64,000 nucleotides of DNA from Gordonia hongkongensis. GTDB lineage: Bacteria; Actinomycetota; Actinomycetes; Mycobacteriales; Mycobacteriaceae. Where the stretch lies: the NCBI RefSeq assembly GCF_023078355.1, contig NZ_CP095552.1, positions 1,426,001 through 1,490,000 on the forward strand, read 5' to 3'. Shown piece by piece: positions 34,770 to 42,590 of the stretch (position 1 is its first letter; the number at the start of each line of letters is the position of its first letter). The translations under genes and the position numbers were made by a program. The notes beneath the pieces are model-generated. The model did no database searches. It was not told the DNA's origin and saw only the letters and a program-made list of their open reading frames with translations.

Positions 34770-35513
34770 GTGACGACACGGCAGAGGATTCTCATCACGG
34801 GTGCGAGTTCGGGGCTCGGGGAAGGCATGGCCCGACGATTCGCCGCCCAGGGACGTTCGCTCGCCCTCGCGGCGCGCCGCCGCGAGAAGCTGGACGCGCT
34901 GGCCGGCGAACTGCGGCCCACCGCCGCACAGGTCGAGGTCGCGACGCTGGACGTCACCGACGTCGACGCCGTCCCCGAGGTCTTCGGGAGGCTGGCCGAC
35001 GGTCTGGGCGGTCTCGACCGGGTCATCGTCAACGCCGGACTCGGCAAGGGCGCACCCCTCGGCACCGGCAAGGCCGCCGCGAACATCGAGACGGTGCAGA
35101 CCAATCTCGTCGGCGCGCTGGCCCAGGCCGAGGCGGCGCTGGAGATCTTCCGCGCGCAGAACGCCGGGCACCTCGTGCTGATCAGCTCCATCTCGGGTGT
35201 TCGCGGCATGCCCAAGTCGCAGGCCGCCTATTCGGCGTCGAAAGCCGGGCTGACGGCGCTGGGGCAGGGACTCCAGGCCGAGTTCGCGTCGTCGCCGATC
35301 ACGGTGTCGGTGGTCGCGCCGGGCTACATCGAGACCGATATCAACCGAGGCGTGCAGACGTCCCTGATGGTCGAGACCGACAGGGGCGTCGACGCGCTCG
35401 TCAAGGCGATCGAGGCGGAGAAGGACTGGGCCCCGGTGCCCGCGTGGCCCTGGACACCCATCGCGGCCGCGCTGAAGTTCCTGCCGGCGTCGGTCAGCCG
35501 CCGACTGGTCTGA
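34770..35513 (+). CDS. Short-chain dehydrogenase/reductase, Rv0945-like
   Basis: 247 residues from the GTG at 34770. Classical SDR with LITGASSGLGEG nucleotide motif, VNAGLGKGA near residue 88, catalytic Ser in VLISSISG and YSASKAGLTALGQ at the active site. The C-terminal WPWTPIAAALKFLPASV stretch is hydrophobic and typical of the Rv0945 group. In mycobacteria the same gene stands between the Fpg homologue and pgi, so the order is conserved although the substrate is unknown. The start is 53 bases after the glycosylase stop. Confidence 0.87.
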   Translation: MTTRQRILITGASSGLGEGMARRFAAQGRSLALAARRREKLDALAGELRPTAAQVEVATLDVTDVDAVPEVFGRLADGLGGLDRVIVNAGLGKGAPLGTGKAAANIETVQTNLVGALAQAEAALEIFRAQNAGHLVLISSISGVRGMPKSQAAYSASKAGLTALGQGLQAEFASSPITVSVVAPGYIETDINRGVQTSLMVETDRGVDALVKAIEAEKDWAPVPAWPWTPIAAALKFLPASVSRRLV

Positions 35514-35579
35514 CTTGTGTAGTTCGTTCAGACAGTGGATGTTTCGCGTTCGACTCCGGCGACGGGCTACCGTTACGGG

Positions 35580-36116
35580 ATGGGTGTTCATCGGTTCGAG
35601 CGGCTGATGGCCGTCCTCGCCGCGTGCGCCGCGGGGTCTGGCGTTCTCGCGGGTTGTGCGCCTGCGGCACCGCACGATCGCGATCCGATCCCCTCGCCTC
35701 CGGCGTCGACGTCAGCGCCGCCGCCCTCCACCAAGATCGTGACCGCCGGCCCACAGCGTGACGAGGGGCCGGTGATCAGACGGTTTCCGCTCCTGCAGGG
35801 TTCGGTGATCGAGGGTTGGACGGCCGGCACCCTCGGTGGCAACTCGTCGGACAGGGTCCCCGGACCATCCACGTACTGGTTCGACGCGGTCGTGAACGTC
35901 GGTACCGAGCGCGCGGCAGCATGGGCGGGGCAGTACGACGCCGATCCGGTGGCCCCGCCTGACTCGGTGGCGGGCGCGTTGCGCGACCTGGTGCCGCCCG
36001 GCGGCTTTGTCGGCGGGCCCGCCCTCGACCGTGCGTTTTCGTCACCGGAGTGGCGCGCGACGGTGTACCTGTCGCTGACGACGGGTCGCGTGGTCGTCCT
36101 GGGTATCGACGACTGA
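35580..36116 (+). CDS. Putative lipoprotein of unknown function
   Basis: 178 residues from the ATG at 35580. Residues 1-24 form a lipoprotein signal ending in the lipobox V-L-A-G-C at about residue 26, so the protein is anchored outside the membrane. A Pro/Ser/Ala-rich spacer (28-50) leads to a compact domain, residues about 60-178, with a FDAVVNVGTERAAAWAGQY stretch and a beta-rich end (RATVYLSLTTGRVVVLGID). No family is recognised. A small gene follows 10 bases after the stop on the same strand, so the two may be expressed together. Confidence 0.75.
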   Translation: MGVHRFERLMAVLAACAAGSGVLAGCAPAAPHDRDPIPSPPASTSAPPPSTKIVTAGPQRDEGPVIRRFPLLQGSVIEGWTAGTLGGNSSDRVPGPSTYWFDAVVNVGTERAAAWAGQYDADPVAPPDSVAGALRDLVPPGGFVGGPALDRAFSSPEWRATVYLSLTTGRVVVLGIDD

Positions 36117-36126
36117 CCTGCGTAAG

Positions 36127-36669
36127 GTGGCCGTCGTGGCGAACAAGCAGGGACAAGTGGTGGCCTCGGGCGCGTTTCAGGTGTTCGGCGCTCGACAGCG
36201 GGATCAGGTCGGCGAACTGCTCGGCGAGATCTTCGACCGCACGGACATCGCGGCCTTGGGCTCCGACTGGCGGGGCATCGTCTACTTCACCCTCTCCGAC
36301 GACGAGACCACCGCCGCCGACACGGTTTTCGGCTTCGACCCGTCGAGCGGGACCTCGGGTGAGCTGGCCACCGTCGACGAGGTGTCCGAGGCCGTCCGGA
36401 CCGGTGAAGTCGCCGAGGCCGTCGACGTGGCGAGCTTCGATGCGTGGCGGGAGGCGACCGGTACCCGCGCCCTGGACATGGGTGCCTGCGTGCCACCCGC
36501 CCTGTATGAATTCCTCGGCGGTGATCCCGCCGAACGAGACGTCGAGCCAACCGATCTCGTCACCTACGTGGCGACCGCGGCCGCCATCATGGGCCGCATC
36601 CAGTCGCTCGGCGTCGAACCCGGGGACGAGATCCCCGATGCGGTCTTCGACGAGGAGTACTGGACCTAA
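36127..36669 (+). CDS. Hypothetical protein, acidic
   Basis: 180 residues from the GTG at 36127; a GTG three codons on (36136) is equally possible. Acidic, soluble, no signal peptide or membrane segment. The first 75 residues look like an alpha/beta domain (ALGSDWRGIVYFTLSDDE, then FGFDPSSG), and the C-terminal half is helical (LVTYVATAAAIMGRIQSLG). The layout is loosely reminiscent of DUF1851-type immunity proteins, but I see no motif that proves it. It lies directly behind the lipoprotein gene and converges with pgi. Confidence 0.6.
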   Translation: MAVVANKQGQVVASGAFQVFGARQRDQVGELLGEIFDRTDIAALGSDWRGIVYFTLSDDETTAADTVFGFDPSSGTSGELATVDEVSEAVRTGEVAEAVDVASFDAWREATGTRALDMGACVPPALYEFLGGDPAERDVEPTDLVTYVATAAAIMGRIQSLGVEPGDEIPDAVFDEEYWT

Positions 36670-36671
36670 CC

Positions 36672-36702
36672 GCCGGTTGAGCCGCCCTTGTGCCGGTTGA
36701 GC
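36672..36702. repeat. Short direct repeat between convergent genes
   Basis: GCCGGTTGAGC occurs at 36672-36682 and again at 36692-36702, followed by TTGTCGAAACC. The second unit resembles a short motif common in intergenic DNA of GC-rich actinobacteria. It fills most of the 47-base gap between the hypothetical gene and pgi. Confidence 0.45.
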
Positions 36703-36716
36703 TTGTCGAAACCCCC

Positions 36717-38414
36717 TCAGACCGCGCGGCCCCGTCGTTCCCGGTACCACGTGACGAGGGCGTCGGTCGACGAATCGTCGTGTGTGTCAGGGGCTTCGGG
36801 TCGGGTGATGGTGCCGAGTAGTTCCTTGGCCTGGGTCTTGCCGAGTTCGACGCCCCACTGGTCGAAGGGGTTGATGCCCCAGATGGCGCCTTCGACGAAG
36901 ACCTGGTGCTCGTAGAGCGCCACGAGCTGGCCGATCACCGAGGGGGTGAGCTGCGGGGCGAGGATCGAGGTGGTGGGGCGGTTGCCCGGCATCACCTTGT
37001 GGGCCACGACATGTGCGGGCACGCCCTCGGCGGCGATCTCGTCGGCGGTCTTGCCGAAGGCGAGCACCTTGGTCTGGGCGAAGTAGTTGCTCATCAGCAG
37101 GTCGTGCATAAAACCTGAGCCGTCGGGAGCGGTCGGCAGGTCGTCAGTGGGTTCGGCGAAGCCGATGAAGTCCGCGGGCACCATCCGCGTGCCCTGGTGC
37201 AGCAGTTGGTAGAAGGCGTGCTGGCCGTTGGTTCCCGGTTCGCCCCAGAAGATCTCGCCGGTGTCGGTGGTGACGTGGTGGCCGCCGGCGGTGACCGACT
37301 TGCCGTTGGATTCCATCGTCAGCTGCTGCAGGTAGGCGGCGAAGCGGGCCATGTCGTTGCTGTAGGGCAGGACCGCGCGAACGCCGACATCCCAGAAGTT
37401 GTTGTACCAGAGGCCGATCAGGCCGAGGATGACCGGCGCATTGCGTTCGAGGGGCTGGGTGCGGAAATGCTCGTCGACCAGGTGGAAACCGTCGAGGAAC
37501 TCGGCGAAGCGTTCCTTGCCGATCGCGGCCATCACCGACAGCCCGATCGCGGAGTCCACCGAGTACCGGCCGCCGACCCAGTCCCAGAAGCCGAACATGT
37601 TGTCGGTGTCGATGCCGAACTCGGCCACTTCGGCGGCGTTGGTGCTGACGGCGACGAAATGCTTTGCCACGGCGTCGGTGTCGGCGTCGAGCGCCTGCAG
37701 GAGCCAGGTGCGTGCGGCGGCGGCGTTGGTGAGTGTCTCGAGAGTGGTGAAGGTCTTCGAGGCGATGATGAACAGTGTCGTCTCGGCGTCGAGGTCGGCG
37801 AGGGTGCCGACCAGGTCCGCGGGGTCGACGTTGGAGACGAAGTGGCAGCGGATCCCGGCGTCGACGTAGTGGCGCAGCGCCTGATAGACCATCACCGGAC
37901 CGAGGTCGGAGCCGCCGATGCCGATGTTGACGACGTCGGTGATGGGTTTTCCGGTGTGTCCCTTCCACTCTCCACTGCGGAGGCGGTCGGTGAACTCGCC
38001 CATCCGGGTGAGGACCTCGTGCACGTCGGCGACGACGTCCTGGCCGTCGACGGTCAGTGTCGCATCGGCCGGCAGGCGCAGCGCGGTGTGCAGGACGGCG
38101 CGGTCCTCGGAGGTGTTGATGTGGGCGCCGGCGAACATGTCGTCGCGGATCTCCTCGAGACCGACCTCGCGGGCCAGGCTCATCAGGAGTTCGAGCGTCT
38201 CGCGCAGCACCCGGTGCTTGGAGTAGTCGATGTGCAGATCGCCGACGTCGACGGTGAGTTCGCGCCCGCGCGCGGGATCGATCGCGAACACCTCACGCAG
38301 GTGCATGGCGTACACATGCGGCTGATGAGCCGCGAGCGCTTGCCAGGACTGCGTCGCGGTGATGTCGCCGTGGTCGGTGCCGGTGAAGTCGCTGCCAGGT
38401 GCCTGGGTGCTCAT
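36717..38414 (-). CDS. pgi: Glucose-6-phosphate isomerase
   Basis: 565 residues, the expected size. It interconverts glucose 6-phosphate and fructose 6-phosphate in glycolysis and gluconeogenesis. Signature stretches: [20 protein letters not shown], the [16 protein letters not shown] phosphate-binding block, the [12 protein letters not shown] family signature and [18 protein letters not shown] with the catalytic Glu/His. The ATG at 38414 is used; a TTG three codons earlier is unlikely. It is the counterpart of Rv0946c and lies tail to tail with the preceding hypothetical gene. The chorismate mutase gene upstream on the same strand ends 102 bases before its start. Confidence 0.96.
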   Translation of the reverse strand: MSTQAPGSDFTGTDHGDITATQSWQALAAHQPHVYAMHLREVFAIDPARGRELTVDVGDLHIDYSKHRVLRETLELLMSLAREVGLEEIRDDMFAGAHINTSEDRAVLHTALRLPADATLTVDGQDVVADVHEVLTRMGEFTDRLRSGEWKGHTGKPITDVVNIGIGGSDLGPVMVYQALRHYVDAGIRCHFVSNVDPADLVGTLADLDAETTLFIIASKTFTTLETLTNAAAARTWLLQALDADTDAVAKHFVAVSTNAAEVAEFGIDTDNMFGFWDWVGGRYSVDSAIGLSVMAAIGKERFAEFLDGFHLVDEHFRTQPLERNAPVILGLIGLWYNNFWDVGVRAVLPYSNDMARFAAYLQQLTMESNGKSVTAGGHHVTTDTGEIFWGEPGTNGQHAFYQLLHQGTRMVPADFIGFAEPTDDLPTAPDGSGFMHDLLMSNYFAQTKVLAFGKTADEIAAEGVPAHVVAHKVMPGNRPTTSILAPQLTPSVIGQLVALYEHQVFVEGAIWGINPFDQWGVELGKTQAKELLGTITRPEAPDTHDDSSTDALVTWYRERRGRAV

Positions 38415-38516
38415 GACCACCAACCTTATGTGCTCGTCGTCGTGGCCGCGACGGTCGTCACACGTGGCGCGCAGGCCTCACCGGATCACCGCGTCGGGGT
38501 GCGAGGGGCCGGCAGG

Positions 38517-38876
38517 TCAGCGGCCCAGTGGTCCGCGCCCCAGACGCAGCAGCAGCATCGCGAGGGTGTGCCCCTCCTGGCCGAGATCCTGGAAGCGCTC
38601 GAGCACCTTCACCTCGCGGCTGTGGACCAGACGAGGGCCGCCGGAGGCCATGCGTGCGGCACCGATCTTCTTCGACACCGCCGACCTGCGCTTGATCGCG
38701 GCGAGGATCACGGCGTCGAGCCGGTCGATCTCGAGCCGCAGCTGGTCGATGTCGTCGGGCAGGTCGCCGACCTCGGACGAGAGCTCGTACTTGTCGAGGT
38801 CGATCGAGTGCTCGAACGACGTGCCGCCGGACGGGCGGGGGTCCTGAGCGCCGGGGCTGGGGCTGCGGTCGGTCAC
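38517..38876 (-). CDS. Chorismate mutase, AroQ-delta type (Rv0948c-like)
   Basis: 119 residues from the GTG at 38876; the first 40 are polar and variable. Residues about 42-119 form the all-helical AroQ fold: LRLEIDRLDAVILAAIKRRSAVSKKIGAAR with the catalytic Arg and Lys residues, then RLVHSREVKVLERF. It rearranges chorismate to prephenate, the first step to Phe and Tyr. The mycobacterial homologue is a weak enzyme alone and becomes efficient when bound to DAHP synthase; the conserved short C-terminal end (LLRLGRGPLGR) needed for that contact is present. It keeps the mycobacterial place between pgi and the helicase. Confidence 0.9.
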   Translation of the reverse strand: MTDRSPSPGAQDPRPSGGTSFEHSIDLDKYELSSEVGDLPDDIDQLRLEIDRLDAVILAAIKRRSAVSKKIGAARMASGGPRLVHSREVKVLERFQDLGQEGHTLAMLLLRLGRGPLGR

Positions 38877-38974
38877 GCGCCCGATTTTGCCACGACGCCC
38901 CGCGACGACCCGCATGCGGCCGAGTCACCCGACCCGACCACGACGCCGCTCGCGGCACATGGAAACTGGAGCGC

Positions 38975-40813
38975 ATGCCCAATGCTCGGATGGTGTCCCT
39001 CGTCGCCCTGTCCCTGATCGTGGGTCAGCTGATCATCCGGGGCTGGCTCGTCGCGACGGGCAACTTCTACTGGGACGATCTGGTCCTCGTGGCACGCGCG
39101 TCGTCGAACCCGATCCTGTCCTGGGAGTACCTGGGCCACAGTCACGACGGGCACTTCATGCCGGCGGCGTTCCTGCTCGCCGGGGTGGCCACGTGGCTGG
39201 CACCGCTGAACTGGGCGCTGCCGGCGCTGATGCTCGTGGCGATGCAGGCGATCGCGTCGGTGGCGGTGTGGCGGATGGTGCGGGTCCTCGCGCCGCGCGC
39301 CCGCATCGGTGCACTCGTCGCGCTCGCGTTCTATCTGTTCAGTCCGATGACGGTGCCCGCCTTCGCCTGGTGGGCGGCCGGCCTCAACACCCTGCCCCTG
39401 CAGGCGGCGATGGCGTGGATCGTCGCCGACGCGGTCCGCCTCGCGCGCGGTGACGTCGACGACGCGCGACGCCGGCTGGTGTGGATCCGCTCGACGATCG
39501 TCTTCCTGATCGCGCTGGCGTTCTTCGAGAAGTCGTTGTTCATCCTCCCGGTGGCGCTGGTGGCCGCGGTCCTCGCGAACGGCGGTCCCCGCGCGACGAC
39601 GGCGACGCTGCGGGCCGCCCGGGAGCTGTGGCTGGCGCTGACCGTCGTCGCCGCGTCGTGGGTGGCGGTGTACTTCATCACCACCGACCCGACGTCGGGT
39701 GAGCATTCGGTGGCGCAGACCGCGCGCCTGGTCTGGCGGTCGGTGACCGATGCGATCGTGCCGTCGCTCGTCGGCGGGCCGTGGGAATGGGAGCGGTGGA
39801 CGCCGAGTCCGCCGACCGGCTTCCCACAGATGTGGATGATCGTCGGCGGCTGGCTGGTGCTGGCCGCGGTGACCTGGTGGGCGGTGGCCCGCAGACGCGG
39901 CGGCGCGGCGATCGTCGTGTCCGCGTTGATCTACGCCGTGGCCGCTCAGATCCCGGTGATGTGGAACCGGTCGAGTCCGCAGACGGCGATCGAACTCGCC
40001 CAGCACATGCGCTATCTCCCGGACACGGCGCTGGTGTTCACCATCGCTCTGGCCCTGCTGTGCGCCGCGCCGGCCCGGTCCACCGACGTGGGCGGACGGC
40101 ATGCGCGCACGTCCGACGCCGAAGCCGGGCGAGATGAGGAGCGGTCGGCCGCGCTGCCCGCGTTCGCGTCCGTCGTCGGTGCGCTCGTCGTGGTGTCCGC
40201 GCTGGTGTCGCTGGTCTCGTTCTCGTCGTCGTGGCGGGACAACCCGACCGGTGACTACCTCGAGACCGCGACCGCGTCGCTGCACGACGCCGCGATGCAG
40301 GGGCCGAATGGCGTGACCATGCTCGACCAGTCCGTGCCCCTGGAGATCCTGCAACCCTTCGTCTACCCCGACAACCAGGTCAGCCGCATCTTCGGCCGCG
40401 TCGAACCCCGCCCCGACTTCGGGGTGGCCACCGACCGGTTGTTCGTGCTCGACACCGCGGGAAATCTCGTGCCCGGCGGCGTGACGCAGCGTCGCACCAT
40501 CTACGCGGGGGCGGGGACCTGCCGGACCCCGGAGGTCGACGGACCCACCCGACTGCGACTCGACGGTCCGCTCTTCTCCTGGCCCTGGACGATCGCGCTC
40601 AGCTACTGCGCGACCCGGGACGGCGAGATCGAGATCGCGCTCGCGGACGGGGAAGCGGTCCGGGCACCGGTTCGCGCGGGACTGGGGTCGGTGTATGTCC
40701 GGATCAACGGTGGCGGCGACCACGTCGATCTGCGGCCCCTGACGCCGGGGCTGCGGCTGCACACCGGCGCCGGCCGGGTGGGCGAGGCCGCCGAGGCGCG
40801 CTTCGCGGGCTGA
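38975..40813 (+). CDS. Large polytopic membrane protein, glycosyltransferase-like (GT-C type)
   Basis: 612 residues from the ATG at 38975. Residues about 1-410 hold some ten to eleven membrane segments; the first loop contains FYWDDLVLVARASSNP, where the paired Asp recalls the catalytic loop of GT-C polyprenol-sugar glycosyltransferases. Residues about 415-612 are a soluble, probably extracytoplasmic beta-rich domain with GVTMLDQSVPLEILQPFVYP. No close family is known to me beyond similar proteins in Gordonia and Rhodococcus. It is inserted between chorismate mutase and the helicase, a place where mycobacteria have no such gene. A role in cell-envelope glycan assembly is a guess from the fold. 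Confidence 0.65.
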   Translation: MPNARMVSLVALSLIVGQLIIRGWLVATGNFYWDDLVLVARASSNPILSWEYLGHSHDGHFMPAAFLLAGVATWLAPLNWALPALMLVAMQAIASVAVWRMVRVLAPRARIGALVALAFYLFSPMTVPAFAWWAAGLNTLPLQAAMAWIVADAVRLARGDVDDARRRLVWIRSTIVFLIALAFFEKSLFILPVALVAAVLANGGPRATTATLRAARELWLALTVVAASWVAVYFITTDPTSGEHSVAQTARLVWRSVTDAIVPSLVGGPWEWERWTPSPPTGFPQMWMIVGGWLVLAAVTWWAVARRRGGAAIVVSALIYAVAAQIPVMWNRSSPQTAIELAQHMRYLPDTALVFTIALALLCAAPARSTDVGGRHARTSDAEAGRDEERSAALPAFASVVGALVVVSALVSLVSFSSSWRDNPTGDYLETATASLHDAAMQGPNGVTMLDQSVPLEILQPFVYPDNQVSRIFGRVEPRPDFGVATDRLFVLDTAGNLVPGGVTQRRTIYAGAGTCRTPEVDGPTRLRLDGPLFSWPWTIALSYCATRDGEIEIALADGEAVRAPVRAGLGSVYVRINGGGDHVDLRPLTPGLRLHTGAGRVGEAAEARFAG

Positions 40814-40816
40814 GTT

Positions 40817-42373
40817 CTAGTCGTAGTAGAACGCGGAGATGTTGTCGCTCTGGTTCTCCGCGGCGATGAGGGCTCGCAGCGCCGACGCGGTCTCCTCCTC
40901 GGCGACGAAGTAGACGACCTGCGCGTCGCCCGCCGCGGCGACCTGCTGCTCCATCTGCTTGCGGAGCACCTCGGTGCCCTCCCAGGACGGATCGAAGGTC
41001 CCGCCGACGATGTGGTCCTGGTACCCCTCACCGAAGGTGATGTGCATGTTGCCGTCGGTGCCGATGCCGTCGAAGACGTAGTCGCCGCGCTTGATCGCGT
41101 AGTAGCTCGGCAGGCCGGTCACACCGGAACCGAACCGGGCCTGTGCCGGTTCCTTGTTCCCGGTGCGGACGTAGACGATCTCGGTGTTGGTCTGCTTCTC
41201 GTTGTTGTCGATGAGATCGTTCAGTTCGTCTGTGGTCGCGTCGATGAACGCGAGATAGGTGAAGGTGTACCGCGACGCGATGTTGGTGTCCGGCGGGAGG
41301 TTGGTCGCCGCGCAGCGGGTGGTTCCGTTGCGTCCGAAGTCGACGCGCAGGACCACCTTGCACTCACCGCCGACGGCGCCGGGCGGGCGGTTGCCGACCG
41401 CGAAGTTCAGCGTCAGGCCGTAGTTGAAGTGGCCGCGGACGTCGTCGGCGTATGGGCTGCCCTGCACGGTGTAGTCGAAGGCGCAGGACGAGGTGGTGCA
41501 TGCACCCGTCTGGCGCGAGGACACCACCGGTTGCTCCATCCAGAGGCCGGGGGCGGGCACCGACAGCAGGTCCGAGACGAGTGCACGCTGGTTGGCGAAC
41601 ACCTTCTGGGCCTGGTCGGCCGGCTGCAGGCTCACCGCGGCGTCGATGTCGTAGGTGACCGGGCCCTGCACGCTCTGACCCTTGACGTTCGTGACGTTCT
41701 TCGTCTCCGGGTCGAAGGTGACCTCCCACGCCCCGATCTTCACCTTGTCGTCGCCGACGAACTCGATCGGCGGGTCGGTGGTGGGCCAGCGCCGGGCGTC
41801 GGGGGTGCCCTTGTTGGGCGCCGGGAGTTCCGCCCCGAGCTGCGGCGCGTCGCCGTTCTCGATGTTGCCGATGTCGCCGGCGAGGTTGTCCGGGCCGAGG
41901 ATCGTGCCCAGGCGCGGCAGACTCGTGAAGCGGGTGGAGGCCCACTTGTTGTCGAGCGGTGCGGCGTCGAGATTCGTCTTCTCGGCGTCGACGAGGAGTT
42001 CGTCCCACAGAGCACTGGGGGCGCTGAGGAACGGGCTGTTGCCGATCTGCCGGTACTCGCCCTGTTGCGAGCCCAGGGTGATCGTGCCCTCGGCGGTGTT
42101 CGACGTGGTGACGATCAGGTCGTCGAACTCGACCGTTCCCTCGCCGCGCTCGTCGTCGTATTTGTAGGTGACCTTGCCGGTGAACTTCGCCGCCGGGCTC
42201 GTCGCCATCTTGAACAGCACCTCGTCCAGGCTCTTCTGCGCACGGAAGGCGGGGGTGGGCTCCACGGTGCCGGCGCTGCTGAACGGGACGAACGACAGGA
42301 CGAGCGCGATGACGAGGGCCAGTGCTCCGACACCGAGGGCGATGGCGGCGGGGACGATGGACGGTCTCTTCAT
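40817..42373 (-). CDS. DUF3068-like cell-envelope protein
   Basis: 518 residues. Residues 7-30 are one membrane segment or uncleaved signal (IVPAAIALGVGALALVIALVLSF); the remainder is a large extracytoplasmic domain rich in beta structure, with four Cys near residues 288-293 and 334-353 likely paired (GACTTSSCAF, GECKVV). The order signal, beta-rich domain, FDGIGTDGNMHITFGEGY resembles DUF3068 porin/PorA-like envelope proteins of Mycobacteriales, but the match is by eye. It ends four bases from the stop of the preceding membrane protein gene, tail to tail. The function is unknown. Confidence 0.6.
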   Translation of the reverse strand: MKRPSIVPAAIALGVGALALVIALVLSFVPFSSAGTVEPTPAFRAQKSLDEVLFKMATSPAAKFTGKVTYKYDDERGEGTVEFDDLIVTTSNTAEGTITLGSQQGEYRQIGNSPFLSAPSALWDELLVDAEKTNLDAAPLDNKWASTRFTSLPRLGTILGPDNLAGDIGNIENGDAPQLGAELPAPNKGTPDARRWPTTDPPIEFVGDDKVKIGAWEVTFDPETKNVTNVKGQSVQGPVTYDIDAAVSLQPADQAQKVFANQRALVSDLLSVPAPGLWMEQPVVSSRQTGACTTSSCAFDYTVQGSPYADDVRGHFNYGLTLNFAVGNRPPGAVGGECKVVLRVDFGRNGTTRCAATNLPPDTNIASRYTFTYLAFIDATTDELNDLIDNNEKQTNTEIVYVRTGNKEPAQARFGSGVTGLPSYYAIKRGDYVFDGIGTDGNMHITFGEGYQDHIVGGTFDPSWEGTEVLRKQMEQQVAAAGDAQVVYFVAEEETASALRALIAAENQSDNISAFYYD

Positions 42374-42590
42374 GGCGCCTCTTCCTGCTCGCCGGGGCGT
42401 CGTCGCCGCGTGCGAGTTGTTCGCAGACAGGGCACCCCGAGCCGGTGATACCGCGTCATATTAGCCGCGGGACACGGCGATCGGGGCCTCAACCCACGGG
42501 GCCGGTCGGCTGTTCGGTCGACCACGTGCCGGGGTGGAGCGGACCGGCCGACGGGGGTCTGTCGGCGGTGGCGGGTAACCTGGACAACCG
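42374..42590. other. Divergent promoter region of the envelope protein gene and pcrA
   Basis: 217 bases without a gene. Promoters for both flanking genes must lie here. No operator, repeat or riboswitch could be picked out. Confidence 0.4.

Noticed and set aside
38873..40762. Long minus-strand frame opposite the GT-C-like gene
   Set aside because: Arg-, His- and Gln-rich without any domain; the plus strand has regular membrane segments and a ribosome-site-compatible start.
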